A DNA stretch of 34,326 nucleotides from Wukongarchaeum sp048886645 (GTDB taxonomy: Archaea; Asgardarchaeota; Wukongarchaeia; Wukongarchaeales; Wukongarchaeaceae): positions 1-34,326 of the forward strand of contig JBHLKN010000009.1 in assembly GCA_048886645.1 (NCBI GenBank), written 5' to 3'. Below are positions 1 through 7,979 of this stretch, in pieces. Made by a program: the position numbers and the translations under genes. Under the pieces are notes generated by a model. That model was given only the letters and a program-made list of their open reading frames with translations, did not search any database and was not told the origin of the DNA. Within the stretch, counting starts at the first letter, position 1, and every line of letters starts with the position of its first letter.

Positions 1-966
1 GTTTGGAGCGATTCCTTCAATTATTAAACCTACTGCCATCACGATGAGTCCTAGGAAAATAAAGGGTTTAGTGCCATAATGATCAAGCATTCGAGTTCCA
101 ACTAAAAAACCGCAAACTGCCGAAACCCCGGATGCTATAGCTATTAATAAGCCAATCTCTTGGTATGTGACGTGGATTACTTCAGTAGCATACAGGCTTA
201 AGTATGGCAAGGTCATTCCTCCGACTATTCCTTCTAAAATGAAGAGTAAGAAAATTGGTCTGAGATTCTTTTCTCCAAGGACCTTAAGCCTTTCTTTTAT
301 CGAATTTTTCTTCCTTCTGTTTTCTTCTTCCCTTATCCCTCCTTTTATCTCTTCATTGATGGTGTTTTCCTTTTCTATCTTTTCAATGTCTGGTCTCCGA
401 GCTAGGAATGGGAAGATAAAGCCAGCTGTTAAGAGGATGATTATAGATGGTAGAAAGATCATGCGGGGCTCGAAATTTTCAAAAACAAAGCCTGCGACCA
501 TGGATCCTACCATTAATCCTAAGACCTCTGAGGTGGTCACTCTGGTTTGTAGTTTACCCAAACTGGTTTGGGAGATAAGGCCCATAAAACTTCTAACAGA
601 GATAAACTCTGTGGTAACACCATAATTAAAAAGGCAGAGGAGAAGGATTATGAGGATAACAGAGTTAGTAATCATTATTAAAATAATGACTAAACCGCTG
701 CTAAAGAGGGAAAACGTTACGACTTTTCTTTTTTGCATTTGATCTATTTTTAAGCCTGAAGGTATTCTGGAGAAGATAGCCATAACATACATTAAGACAA
801 CTATTGAACCCATAAGTACCGCTGCTTCTGTATCGGTGTATCCAAATTCTGCAACGAAGTAAAGGGGTATAAATACGAAGATTAGACTATAAGCGAAGTT
901 GATGGCAAAGTGAGCGCCCAAAAAGGGGAAGGCGGTCCTTGTCTCACTACTAATCATCCCTAACAT
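1..966 (-). CDS. MFS-type membrane transporter, C-terminus cut by window edge
   Basis: An uninterrupted minus-strand frame runs from 966 to the window edge, giving 322 residues without a stop. The product is very hydrophobic, with repeated membrane segments. It has a loop 2-3 motif resembling MFS motif A (around SGLKIDQMQKRKV) and a second copy in the other half (GTRMLDHYGTKP), as expected for the two six-helix halves of the major facilitator superfamily. A basic/acidic central loop separates the halves. Substrate cannot be told; drug or metabolite export is common for this type. ATG at 966 is preferred over ATG 972 or 957 because GGTGG (975-979) lies 8 bases upstream. The last helices of the protein lie outside the window. 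Confidence 0.85.
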   Translation of the reverse strand, partial: MLGMISSETRTAFPFLGAHFAINFAYSLIFVFIPLYFVAEFGYTDTEAAVLMGSIVVLMYVMAIFSRIPSGLKIDQMQKRKVVTFSLFSSGLVIILIMITNSVILIILLLCLFNYGVTTEFISVRSFMGLISQTSLGKLQTRVTTSEVLGLMVGSMVAGFVFENFEPRMIFLPSIIILLTAGFIFPFLARRPDIEKIEKENTINEEIKGGIREEENRRKKNSIKERLKVLGEKNLRPIFLLFILEGIVGGMTLPYLSLYATEVIHVTYQEIGLLIAIASGVSAVCGFLVGTRMLDHYGTKPFIFLGLIVMAVGLIIEGIAPN

Positions 967-1217
967 CGCCATTTCCACCAAATAAAAATAGACATTTTTA
1001 AATGCGGCTCATGCTTTTATGATATTTCGGTAAATATTTTGCTGTAAGAGCTTGAAAATAGTTCTAGATAGGCATTAATTTTTCTCTTTAATTTTAGAAC
1101 TATTTAAAAGTGAAAAATATCCTATTAAATACTGCCTACAAGGAAAAAAAGATTCCTGATAGTCTAATAGCATATTTTGTTATGTTTTTATTTTTAAACG
1201 GTTTTGTATGAAAGGGG

Positions 1218-2339
1218 TTGACTGCTACGACCACTCCAATATCTAAAGCTTTTAGGAGTAAAGAGTTGGCTAAAAAGGTAGTTGGAAAGATTAACGAGCT
1301 TATGCCAGAAGATGACCTGATCAAAGTTTGCCATGTTTGCGGAACTCATGAGTATGTTATTTCTAGGCATGGATTACGCTCTCTTCTCCCGAAGAATTTA
1401 GAGGTTATTGCCGGTCCAGGTTGCCCTGTATGTGTTACTCCCTCCCATGATATTGATGAAGCTATACTTCTTGCAAATAGTGGGAAAGTTATTTGTACTT
1501 ATGGGGATATGATGCTTGTGCCTGCTACCCATGATTCTCTTTCTAAGGTAAAAGCGAAAGGCGCAGACGTGAAAGTCGTTTATAGCCCTACGGATGCTGT
1601 GAAATTTGCTAAGAAGAACCCGGATAAAGAAGTAATATTTTTCAGCTTGGGATTTGAAACTACTGCACCAGCAACAGTTGCCGAGCTTTTAAACAAACCC
1701 CCAGAAAACTTTTCAGTTCTTACATCTCACCGCTTGATTCCCCCTGCCATGGAACTCCTCATGGGTATTGGCGACATTCATATTGACGGGTTTTTATGCC
1801 CTGGCCATGTTGCAACGATTATTGGCGTTAAGCCTTTCAAAGTTTTTGCTGATGCTTATGCGATGCCTGTCGTGGTTTCTGGTTTCGAGCCTGACGATGT
1901 GTTGTTATCTCTTTTTATGATGGTTCGCCAGATTCATGAGGGAAAACCAAAGGCTGAAAATGAATACACGCGTTGTGTAAGTTTTGAAGGGAATTTGAAA
2001 GCTCAAGAATTCTTAGAAGAAGTTTTTGACGTGGTTAATGCGCATTGGAGGGGTATAGGTAGAGTGCCTTCTTCAGGATACGCGTTAAAAAAAGAGTTCG
2101 AAGAATATGATGCAAGAAAACAGTTTGAATCATTACTTGAACAGGTGGGAGAGTCGCGGGATATACATCCTGGGTGTAGTTGTCATAATGTGATGCTTGG
2201 AAAAATTAAGCCCACAGAATGCAAACTTTTCATGAAAGTATGCACACCCCAATCTCCCTACGGGCCTTGTATGGTTTCAATGGAAGGAACATGCGCAATC
2301 TATGCAAGGTACGGTACACAAATCAAGACAGAATTATGA
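1218..2339 (+). CDS. hypD: Hydrogenase maturation factor HypD
   Basis: HypD is the iron-sulfur scaffold protein that, with HypC, carries the Fe(CN)2CO unit during assembly of [NiFe]-hydrogenase. The 373-residue length is typical. Visible signatures are CHVCGTHE (Cys38, Cys41), GPGCPVCVTP (Cys69, Cys72) and the C-terminal cysteine region HPGCSCHN ... YGPCMVS that holds the [4Fe-4S] cluster. The frame is closed by a TGA at 1209-1211, so TTG 1218 is the first possible start; a GGGG tract touches it directly, which is poor spacing. No other hyp or hydrogenase gene is in the window, so its partners must be elsewhere. The GIY-YIG frame begins inside its 3' end. Confidence 0.95.
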   Translation: MTATTTPISKAFRSKELAKKVVGKINELMPEDDLIKVCHVCGTHEYVISRHGLRSLLPKNLEVIAGPGCPVCVTPSHDIDEAILLANSGKVICTYGDMMLVPATHDSLSKVKAKGADVKVVYSPTDAVKFAKKNPDKEVIFFSLGFETTAPATVAELLNKPPENFSVLTSHRLIPPAMELLMGIGDIHIDGFLCPGHVATIIGVKPFKVFADAYAMPVVVSGFEPDDVLLSLFMMVRQIHEGKPKAENEYTRCVSFEGNLKAQEFLEEVFDVVNAHWRGIGRVPSSGYALKKEFEEYDARKQFESLLEQVGESRDIHPGCSCHNVMLGKIKPTECKLFMKVCTPQSPYGPCMVSMEGTCAIYARYGTQIKTEL

Positions 2340-2853
2340 AAAAAAAGGTAAAAAAAGAGCGAAATTTGGTGAGAATTTGGAGACATTTTTAGATAATATT
2401 TCCCAAGAAAAAGGAACTTACCTCCTCTTAGTGCAAGTGGAGGATAATCCTATTATCAATGCTACCAAGAAAAAATGGATGTTTGAAAAAGGGATCTATG
2501 CATATATAGGTTCAGCAAGAAAAACCGGGGGTTTAAGGGCAAGAATTGGGAGACATTTTAAACAAGATAAAAAGATGTACTGGCACATTGATTATTTACT
2601 TGCAAACTCCTATGTAGAAATTATAGGGGCAATTTTTACAATTTCAAAAAAGAATCTAGAATGCGAAGTTGTAAAAACTTTAATTAAAGAAGGAATAGGA
2701 GCACCTTTCGCTAAAAGATTCGGCTCTTCTGACTGCAAAAAAGGTTGCACCTCTCACATAATCAAGCTTAGTAATGATACTACTCCACTAAAAGTGAAAG
2801 AAATACTTTCAACCAAGTTTCGCCAAAAAACATTCTTTATTACGATTTTTTAA
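2302..2853 (+). CDS. GIY-YIG/DUF123 nuclease-like protein
   Basis: Residues from about 38 onward match the archaeal DUF123 family of GIY-YIG-type proteins: GTYLLLVQV, then GIYAYIGSARKTGGLRARI, HWHIDYLL-like MYWHIDYLL, and the family ending FGSSDCKKGCTSHI. The GIY-YIG triad appears as GTY ... YIG with the following arginine-rich helix. DUF123 proteins occur alone or fused to endonuclease III, suggesting a DNA-repair or nucleic-acid-cleaving role, but activity is inferred. The frame opens at ATG 2302, overlapping hypD by 38 bases. TTG 2377, behind GGTGAG at 2368-2373, gives a protein closer to the usual family length and may be the true start. Likely co-transcribed with hypD. Confidence 0.8.
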   Translation: MQGTVHKSRQNYEKKGKKRAKFGENLETFLDNISQEKGTYLLLVQVEDNPIINATKKKWMFEKGIYAYIGSARKTGGLRARIGRHFKQDKKMYWHIDYLLANSYVEIIGAIFTISKKNLECEVVKTLIKEGIGAPFAKRFGSSDCKKGCTSHIIKLSNDTTPLKVKEILSTKFRQKTFFITIF

Positions 2854-2866
2854 AGCAATAGGGACG

Positions 2867-2878
2867 TTTCTTTTTTTC
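2867..2878 (+). terminator. Oligo-T transcription terminator candidate
   Basis: A TTTC-TTTTTTT run lies just after the stop of the GIY-YIG gene at the end of the hypD unit. Archaeal RNA polymerase terminates at T-rich runs without needing a hairpin. The call rests on base composition and position only. Confidence 0.35.
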
Positions 2879-3067
2879 TGACTTATTATGATTTATACAT
2901 TTTTAAGATAAAAAAATATAATTCATTGAAATTTAGTAGTATTAATTAACAAATTATTAAGATAAAAAAGTTTATAGTTATACATTTTATTAATATTATA
3001 TAGAAATATATAGGGCTAATACTAGTTTTAATTCCGAGGACTTTCTTATTGAGGGCAGGGGCATTAA

Positions 3068-3808
3068 ATGGATCGGATAAAAACAACTATTCCCGGTTTT
3101 GAAGAAATGGTTAATGGCGGGTTGCCTAGTAGTGAATTTTATGCCTTGATTGGTCCTCCTGGAATCGGAAAAACCATTTTTGGGTTACAATTTTTATATG
3201 GGGGGATTAAATTGGGAGAGAATGGGGTTTGTGTTACTTTAGATGAACCTACGAAATCATTGTTAGAAACAGGAAAATGTTTTAATTGGGATTTTAAAAA
3301 GTTTATCGACGAGGAAAAGCTGATTTTTTTAGATTCTTCACCTTACAAAGGATTTCATGAAGAGGAGTATTTTATTTATGAAGAAGATTCTGTGCTCGGA
3401 ATGCCTGTTTTTAACACAGATAATTTGATCAAAAAGATTACTGAAGCCGTTAAAAAAGTGAAGGCACATCGACTATTTATTGATTGTGTAACAATGATAG
3501 AACTTCAAAGTAAAGAACATTTTTCTCTACGAGTAGATCTTCTTGGTTTAAAAAGGGCTTTAAAATCGTTAAATGTAACCACTCTCTTATCTTTTGAAGC
3601 AAAAAACGGACAGGGTTTAGATTATACTGGGTTTGAAGCCTATATTTCAGATGGTGTGATAATTTTAGATAGAAAAAGTTTAGGGAACAAAAAAGTGCGA
3701 TACATAGAAGTGATTAAAATGCGGCATTCAGCTCATGTTGAAGAAAAAAGACAGTTTAGGATTACTAATGAAGGAATTTTTATTTATCCAGAAGAACCTT
3801 TATTGTAA
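3068..3808 (+). CDS. KaiC-like RecA-superfamily ATPase (single domain)
   Basis: This is a 246-residue single RecA-fold ATPase of the archaeal KaiC-like type. It begins with the usual TTIPGFEEMVNGGLP segment and has Walker A GPPGIGKT (29-36), an acidic LDEPTKS strand near residue 59 and a Walker B-like LFIDCVTMI near 137. A C-terminal strand region (RYIEVIKMRHSAH) also matches the family. Archaeal KaiC-like proteins bind and hydrolyse ATP and are proposed signalling or regulatory switches; the partner is unknown here. A TATA-like TTTATAGT sits at 2971-2978, leaving a leader of about 65-70 bases. The next gene downstream on the same strand is the longin/nuclease-like protein, 147 bases away. 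Confidence 0.82.
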   Translation: MDRIKTTIPGFEEMVNGGLPSSEFYALIGPPGIGKTIFGLQFLYGGIKLGENGVCVTLDEPTKSLLETGKCFNWDFKKFIDEEKLIFLDSSPYKGFHEEEYFIYEEDSVLGMPVFNTDNLIKKITEAVKKVKAHRLFIDCVTMIELQSKEHFSLRVDLLGLKRALKSLNVTTLLSFEAKNGQGLDYTGFEAYISDGVIILDRKSLGNKKVRYIEVIKMRHSAHVEEKRQFRITNEGIFIYPEEPLL

Positions 3809-3955
3809 AGACTATTTTCGGAGAGGTAACTATTTCAAAGTTTCCTCAACTTAATAACGTGTTTTTAGGGGGTTGGAAATTAGGCGGCGCGAAGAATCTA
3901 AGTTGAAAAAGTTCGAAGAATTTAGATGATTTAGCAGTAATAGGAGAAGAATAGC

Positions 3956-5134
3956 TTGATCACTAATGTTTATATAATAAGGCGTGACGGTTTACCGCTT
4001 GTATCGTGGGGGCTTTTTGAAAGTCATCCTTTAGAGCTTATTTCGGGCTTTTTAAGTGCTATTTTATCATTTTCTGCAGAAATGGGTTCTAAAAAACTTA
4101 ATCTTCTTGATTTTGGAGACAAAAAATTTATTTTTAAAATTGAGAGCGATTTACTTTTTGTCTTGGTAGTAACAGACTATAGTGATTTTGCCGAAGGAAT
4201 TGGTATTTTAGACCTTATTGCTTCAAAATTTCAAGAAAAATATACTGTAAAAGGAGGATTAAACTGGGATGTGGATATGGCGGATTTTAAAAATTTTGGG
4301 GGGGATATTGCAAGGATTGTCAAAAGCCCAGTTGCGAGGGTTCAAGAAGAGCTTTTTGAGCTTTGTAGTAAGCATGAGATAAAAGCATGTGCAACTATCA
4401 CGATAAAGGGTTCAACATTCTTACATGCTGAATCATCATATTTTTCAGAAGAATTAAAACCAATTATTGATTTTGTAGCTTATTTTATTAAGGGGCATAA
4501 AATTCTTAGGAGAGGACAACCTATTGAGTTATTTTTTTCCGATGATATTAGTCATGTTCTTGTTTTTCACGTTATTAAAGAAGTCTATTTTCTTGTATTG
4601 GGTGAAAAAAGGTGTTCATACGCCTCTATTAGACGTCTTATAAATCCGGTGTTAAATAAGTTAAGTTCTGCTTTTGAAAGGGTTTCACCTGATTTCTTCT
4701 GCGGACTACAAACACAAGATATTATTGATTCTTTTTTGGTATGGGCTAACGAAACTTATCCTTTTTCTAGTTTAGACTTGGATTTTTATGATGTCATTTT
4801 TGAGCCTCTAATACCGCATAATAATCGTTTTATTCACTTTGATGCAATCCTTCAATATGGGGAAAATTTCATTTTTTTGAAGGTTATTAAGGGAACATTA
4901 CCCGCTTCAGATAAAGATGTTGAACAGATGGTTTTGGATGTTAAATCAATGTTAGATGATAAAAAACTGCTAATGGTCATATTATTGAGTTCAAAAGGAT
5001 TTTCAAAGGATGCCATTATAGCTGCCAAAAAATTATCAATAAAAACAAATGGATTCGTTAAATTTGTAACGCTTGTAACAGTAGAAAACGGAGAATTTAA
5101 AATAGTAAGCTATAGAAAACTCACCTCTCCTTGA
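3956..5134 (+). CDS. Longin-like protein with a nuclease-fold-like C-terminal domain
   Basis: The 392-residue product has at least two parts. Residues 1-105 have the alternating strand/helix pattern of longin-like modules: NVYIIRRDGLPLV, then the helix SGFLSAILSFSAEMG, strands KFIFKIES and LLFVLVVTD. Residues about 265-392 resemble a PD-(D/E)XK nuclease core: Asp296 in HFDAIL, a strand ending FLK (307-309), an EQ pair (323-324) in the following helix, then MVILLSSKGFSKDAIIAAKK. The usual Glu of the ExK motif is Phe307, so the site may be inactive. The middle, about 110-260, is unassigned. TTG 3956 is chosen because GGAG lies about 10 bases upstream. No homologous function is known to me; membrane-trafficking-like regulation is only suggested by the longin resemblance. 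Confidence 0.6.
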   Translation: MITNVYIIRRDGLPLVSWGLFESHPLELISGFLSAILSFSAEMGSKKLNLLDFGDKKFIFKIESDLLFVLVVTDYSDFAEGIGILDLIASKFQEKYTVKGGLNWDVDMADFKNFGGDIARIVKSPVARVQEELFELCSKHEIKACATITIKGSTFLHAESSYFSEELKPIIDFVAYFIKGHKILRRGQPIELFFSDDISHVLVFHVIKEVYFLVLGEKRCSYASIRRLINPVLNKLSSAFERVSPDFFCGLQTQDIIDSFLVWANETYPFSSLDLDFYDVIFEPLIPHNNRFIHFDAILQYGENFIFLKVIKGTLPASDKDVEQMVLDVKSMLDDKKLLMVILLSSKGFSKDAIIAAKKLSIKTNGFVKFVTLVTVENGEFKIVSYRKLTSP

Positions 5135-5211
5135 TAGATGATAAAGATAAAGGATTTTTAAAGAATGTCTGTATAGCTGCCAAAAAATTACCAATAAAAA
5201 CAAATGGATTC
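4994..5211. repeat. Direct repeat: gene 3' end duplicated just past its stop codon
   Basis: Bases 4994-5056, in the coding end of the longin/nuclease-like gene, recur at 5149-5211 with 57 of 63 positions equal. The last 40 bases (5017-5056 and 5172-5211) differ at one position only. The second copy lies after the stop codon at 5132-5134 and ends four bases before the MEMO gene's stop. It would encode IAAKKLPIKTNGF against IAAKKLSIKTNGF in the gene. It looks like a short duplication remnant, not an independent gene. Confidence 0.85.
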
Positions 5212-5215
5212 TTTT

Positions 5216-6118
5216 TTATTTTTCCACTGCTGCTGAAAGGTAGCCGACTATTGCCTCTTTTGATCCTCTTATATCGTAGGATGTTGCGTATTTTAGTGTT
5301 CTTCCTTTTGTCGCCCCTAAAGCTTTTGCTGCTATTATACCCGCCGCTACGGGAGCACAACCACACATCGTGAGACCTTCATTTATTACAAGATTAATGA
5401 GACCTTCTGCGTCGAGAGATTCTATGGTTTTGATTATTTTCCCATCTGTTTCATGTACCCACTCGATTACCTTTTCAATAGGTGAAGTTCCTACAGGAGC
5501 ATAGCCATACATGGCGCCATAATGTGTTAAGTCCGTGGAAGTGACTATAAACACATCTTTCTCTGATTCTTTTATTGCTGAAGCAACACCGTTACCAACC
5601 TCTTTAGAGGTGGTGTAATCCATGAATCCCATGGCTATCGGGACAATTTTAAAGGATTCAGCTCCAAAAACATATTGTAAAAATGGTAATTCAACCTCTA
5701 AAGAATGCTCAGGACGATGAGGTCTGTCTTCCTCGCTCATCACAACACTCTTTCCCTGTATAGCTCTTGCAAGCTCCGTATCGATTTCAGTTAAACCTAA
5801 AGGACTCTCCCAAAATCCGCTACTCATAAGAGCTACACCCGGCCACCCATAATGGCTGGGCCCGATAATGACGACAGTTTCTGGTTTTCCTTCTGAAGCT
5901 AAAGCGTAAAAACCTCGGGCAGCAATCTGACCACTATAATAGTAGCCTGCGTGGGGGCTAACTATGCTCAAAATACTTCTTTCACCAGCTTTCTCGCCAA
6001 TTGATGGAAGTTTTCCAGGGCCAAAATCTCCTAAAAAACAGGTTTCTAATTGTTTAATTAAATTATCCTTATGTACAGTGTCATAAAACCCAAAAGCGGC
6101 AGGTTTCCGTACCTTCAA
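5216..6118 (-). CDS. MEMO1-family protein (AmmeMemoRadiSam system protein B-like)
   Basis: The 300-residue product matches the MEMO family, a fold related to extradiol dioxygenases. Putative metal ligands are in place: His56 in SPHAGYYYSG, His89 in GPSHYG and Cys252 in TMCGCAP. The conserved PEHSLEVELPF (137-147) and STDLTHYG (194-201) are also present. In prokaryotes MEMO proteins are often linked with AMMECR1 and radical-SAM partners, but neither is next to it here, and its reaction is unsettled. TTG 6118 is chosen because AGGGGG (6127-6132) lies 8 bases upstream, a layout kept in the decayed copy at 8280-8323. It converges with the longin/nuclease-like gene and once diverged from a thymidylate kinase copy. 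Confidence 0.9.
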   Translation of the reverse strand: MKVRKPAAFGFYDTVHKDNLIKQLETCFLGDFGPGKLPSIGEKAGERSILSIVSPHAGYYYSGQIAARGFYALASEGKPETVVIIGPSHYGWPGVALMSSGFWESPLGLTEIDTELARAIQGKSVVMSEEDRPHRPEHSLEVELPFLQYVFGAESFKIVPIAMGFMDYTTSKEVGNGVASAIKESEKDVFIVTSTDLTHYGAMYGYAPVGTSPIEKVIEWVHETDGKIIKTIESLDAEGLINLVINEGLTMCGCAPVAAGIIAAKALGATKGRTLKYATSYDIRGSKEAIVGYLSAAVEK

Positions 6119-6263
6119 ACAAAAAGCCCCCTAAAAAAGCTCAATAAATTGATAACAAAAGCATTTCTTTTAAATTTCTCGCAACAAAAATATATATTTA
6201 TTACCATAATGGTTAAAGTTTTTTGGAGAGTTTCTTTTGATGGCAAGAAAGAATAGAGGTTTT
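6086..6263. repeat. Copy A of duplicated MEMO/tmk divergent start region
   Basis: From the first codons of the MEMO gene through the spacer to a tmk-like start, this segment resembles 8280-8515. The first 35 bases (6096-6130 against 8287-8321) differ at 4 positions, including identical MEMO SD spacing. The tmk end shares GGAGAG-N9-ATG and an 18-base tract, ggttttttcatagttttt, which begins at 6258 and runs on to 6275. Copy B has about 50 extra bases in the spacer. In copy A the MEMO gene is intact and the tmk side is broken; copy B is the reverse. Confidence 0.8.
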
Positions 6264-6299
6264 TTCATAGTTTTTCTTGAGGTATCTTATCTTCTTTGA
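6240..6299 (+). pseudogene. Truncated thymidylate kinase start (tmk remnant)
   Basis: ATG 6240 with GGAGAG at 6225-6230 opens a frame reading MARKNRGFFIVFLEV and stopping at 6297-6299. The intact tmk at 8489 reads MVKKSSGFFIVFEGIDGSG. Similarity stops after GFFIVF, before the P-loop, so nothing functional remains. The break coincides with the 3' end of the repeated minus-strand gene ending at 6265. Confidence 0.65.
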
Positions 6300-6350
6300 A
6301 TCTTTTGATTTTTTGCTGCCAGAGGTCGTAGGTGATCACAAACCCTGTTT
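6265..6350 (-). CDS. C-terminal end of an unrecognised gene, body lost in scaffold gap
   Basis: On the minus strand the bases up to the gap encode TGFVITYDLWQQKIKRFKED followed by KIPQEKL and a TGA at 6265-6267. A second copy at 8053-8241 shows the same ending with mostly synonymous or mild changes (GTG/GTT, GAT/GAC, CCT/CCC), which supports this being a real protein end. The rest of the gene lies in the run of N, so its family cannot be told. Being repeated may be the reason the assembly broke here. The tail is short, basic and hydrophilic. Confidence 0.5.
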
Positions 6351-6450
6351 NNNNNNNNNNNNNNNNNNNNNNNNNNNNNNNNNNNNNNNNNNNNNNNNNN
6401 NNNNNNNNNNNNNNNNNNNNNNNNNNNNNNNNNNNNNNNNNNNNNNNNNN
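6351..6450. other. Scaffold gap (100 N)
   Basis: Exactly 100 undetermined bases, the usual placeholder for a gap of unknown length. The true distance may be larger. The left flank is one copy of a local repeat (8046-8140 is the other), a plausible cause of the break. Confidence 0.99.
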
Positions 6451-6714
6451 TCAGAATAAGAGATAGTTCAAACCGTAACTTCTTTTTTCACACTCTTCAT
6501 GATAAATTCAACGACTTCTTCTTGGCTGTTCATGAGGATGAGGTGTTCAAGTTCGCTTAATTTGTGAGTGTTTTAAAAGTCAGTTTCAACGATAGGCTTT
6601 TTTAGTTATAGTGAGAAAGTCAAAAAAATTATAACTGAAGTTATGGAAATTGGTTTAGGGTATTGAAAGGCTGAGTGGATAGTTTAAGGGAAAGTGTTTG
6701 TAGTGAGAGTAGGA
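6451..6714. other. Degenerate stretch right of the gap
   Basis: No intact gene is seen. A minus-strand frame of 34 codons ends at 6468 and reads ... HKLSELEHLILMNSQEEVVE ... KKEVTV, with its only ATG at 6533 and no ribosome site. It looks like the end of a helical protein whose 5' part was lost (an in-frame TAA closes it upstream). The remainder is AT-rich with nothing recognisable. Confidence 0.4.
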
Positions 6715-6873
6715 ATGTTCCCCGCCATCTTAATTCTTATCGGGTTAGCCTTGTTTCTTTTGGGATTAGTGGCAGGATTACTAGAGTGGGCGTCTGTAGA
6801 ATCTGCCCTCGCTATAGCGTCTACCGGTGCTTTAATTGTAGTGATTGGAAACATCCTTAACACACGCAAATAG
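6715..6873 (+). CDS. Small two-helix membrane protein (52 aa)
   Basis: This frame encodes MFPAILILIGLALFLLGL, then VAGLLEWASVESALAIASTG and ALIVVIGNILNTRK: two hydrophobic segments of about 18-20 residues joined by a short acidic loop, with a basic C-terminal end. ATG 6715 is preferred since GTGAG (6703-6707) lies 7 bases upstream; GTG 6703 and GTG 6694 are in-frame alternatives. No family is recognised. A membrane topology with both ends on the same side is inferred. It lies alone between the scaffold gap and the opposite-strand membrane-anchored gene at 6985. Confidence 0.55.
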   Translation: MFPAILILIGLALFLLGLVAGLLEWASVESALAIASTGALIVVIGNILNTRK

Positions 6874-6984
6874 AGTATGATTTAATCCTTGTCTATTCTA
6901 ATGGACGTAGGGATTTAATACCTGGTCGGGATTATTTCTTGAGTCCAATCATAGTTTAATTGATTGAATGAGTGGATTGCTGTT

Positions 6985-7590
6985 TTAAGTCTTCGCATCT
7001 TGGCCGTAGTATTGGATTGGAGGCCTTTCTTCTTCTTCTTTTTTATGTAAGGACATCCATCTAAGCAAGGCGAATTCCTTGATTTCGTCGGATTTTATCA
7101 TGAAGGGGAAGGTTGTTTTCGATTTTTTATTGCCGTAATGTACTGTTATATCTGCTTGGTATTGTTTGTCGAGTTCTAGTTGATTTGTGTACCAGTCTGA
7201 GAATTCGAAGGTGTGCATCTGTCCTTCATTTGGTCTGATAATTATTGGAAATGTTGGCCTCTCGGATTTAATATCATCGATTTTTGTTCCAGTTATTCGT
7301 TTGTTCAGAAACAAGTTGACTACTTTTTCCCCTGTTTTTAGAGAAAAACTGATATCCTTAATTATTGCGTTCTTGGATCCTGAGTTGAAGAGGTTCAAAG
7401 GCATTAAAATAATTTTCATTTTATATTTATGTTTCCTCTCTTCAAAGGTCATGGCTCCAAAATCAGAGATGTCATAAATTTCAATTTGTGCCCCCTGTCT
7501 GGCAAGCCACCAGTTGTAAAGTGAAAGTATTACAGCACTAGTGCTCGTAACTATTGTGTAAACAAGCTCTATAGTTAAACCAAAAACCAA
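6985..7590 (-). CDS. Membrane-anchored protein of unknown function
   Basis: The 201-residue product has one N-terminal hydrophobic segment (about 4-25, IELVYTIVTSTSAVILSLYNWW). A soluble part follows that is rich in beta-strand-like stretches (KMKIILMPLNLFNSG, DISFSLKTGEKVV, YQADITVHYG) and a charged tail. It resembles single-pass anchored beta-sandwich proteins in general, but I do not recognise the family. TTG 7590 is chosen because a perfect AGGAGG (7600-7605) lies 9 bases upstream; the nearby ATG is out of frame and soon stopped. It sits inside the scarred region between the MEMO and tmk genes and has no evident partner. Confidence 0.6.
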   Translation of the reverse strand: MVFGLTIELVYTIVTSTSAVILSLYNWWLARQGAQIEIYDISDFGAMTFEERKHKYKMKIILMPLNLFNSGSKNAIIKDISFSLKTGEKVVNLFLNKRITGTKIDDIKSERPTFPIIIRPNEGQMHTFEFSDWYTNQLELDKQYQADITVHYGNKKSKTTFPFMIKSDEIKEFALLRWMSLHKKEEEERPPIQYYGQDAKT

Positions 7591-7926
7591 TCATCTTTTC
7601 CTCCTTTTGGAAACTTGTCCACTATTCTACTACCTGTACTGATGAATATAACTATGCTGGTCAAAAAGAAGCTTTTAACATCATCCCTTGCTGGAACAGA
7701 AAAAGAAGAAGGAGTATGAGAAGTGGAAGAGGGGGTAGTGGGGTGTACCATGAGGTGCATCGCGGTGGAACGCATATCCTAAAGGGCTTAAAAGAAGGTA
7801 GGGAGAATACCCAACAAAGCAGAAAAGAAGAACGGGGGGAAGAAGAGAGTATGGCTCAAAATAACCCTAATAAGTCACAAAACAAACCCCTAAGAAACAT
7901 TTTTCAAAGCAGATGTTAAAAAAAGG
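7591..7926. other. Gene-poor stretch
   Basis: Two overlapping opposite frames exist (minus 7575-7775, plus 7716-7919), but neither has a convincing ribosome site. Both are of biased composition: Ser/Thr/Pro-rich at the start of the first, Arg/Glu/Gly/Asn-rich in the second. The end of the minus frame contains the ribosome site of the 6985-7590 gene. I see no recognisable function. Confidence 0.4.
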
Positions 7927-7971
7927 TTTATAAATCTCGTGTACACCCAACCTAAAAGACGTTTAAGGAGG
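7927..7971 (+). promoter_or_regulatory. TATA box and strong ribosome site of a truncated gene
   Basis: TTTATAAAT at 7927-7935 is a good archaeal TATA element. AGGAGG at 7966-7971 lies 8 bases before ATG 7980. The predicted transcription start, about 25 bases after the TATA box, falls near 7958-7962, giving a short leader. A strong initiation set-up here serves only a 12-codon frame. Confidence 0.6.
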
Positions 7972-7979
7972 ATATTTTC

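Noticed and set aside
1208..1246. ATG 1208 as the hypD start
   Set aside because: It is in another frame and reaches TAA within 13 codons; TTG 1218 opens the hypD frame.
5131..5373. Plus-strand frame after the longin/nuclease-like gene
   Set aside because: It begins in the duplicated remnant and then runs antisense through the MEMO gene; no ribosome site.
6351..6459. Protein frame read through the run of N
   Set aside because: Residues across the gap are undetermined, so the frame has no evidential value.
7575..7919. Two overlapping frames (minus 7575-7775, plus 7716-7919)
   Set aside because: Biased composition, poor or absent ribosome sites, and they overlap on opposite strands; neither resembles a known protein.
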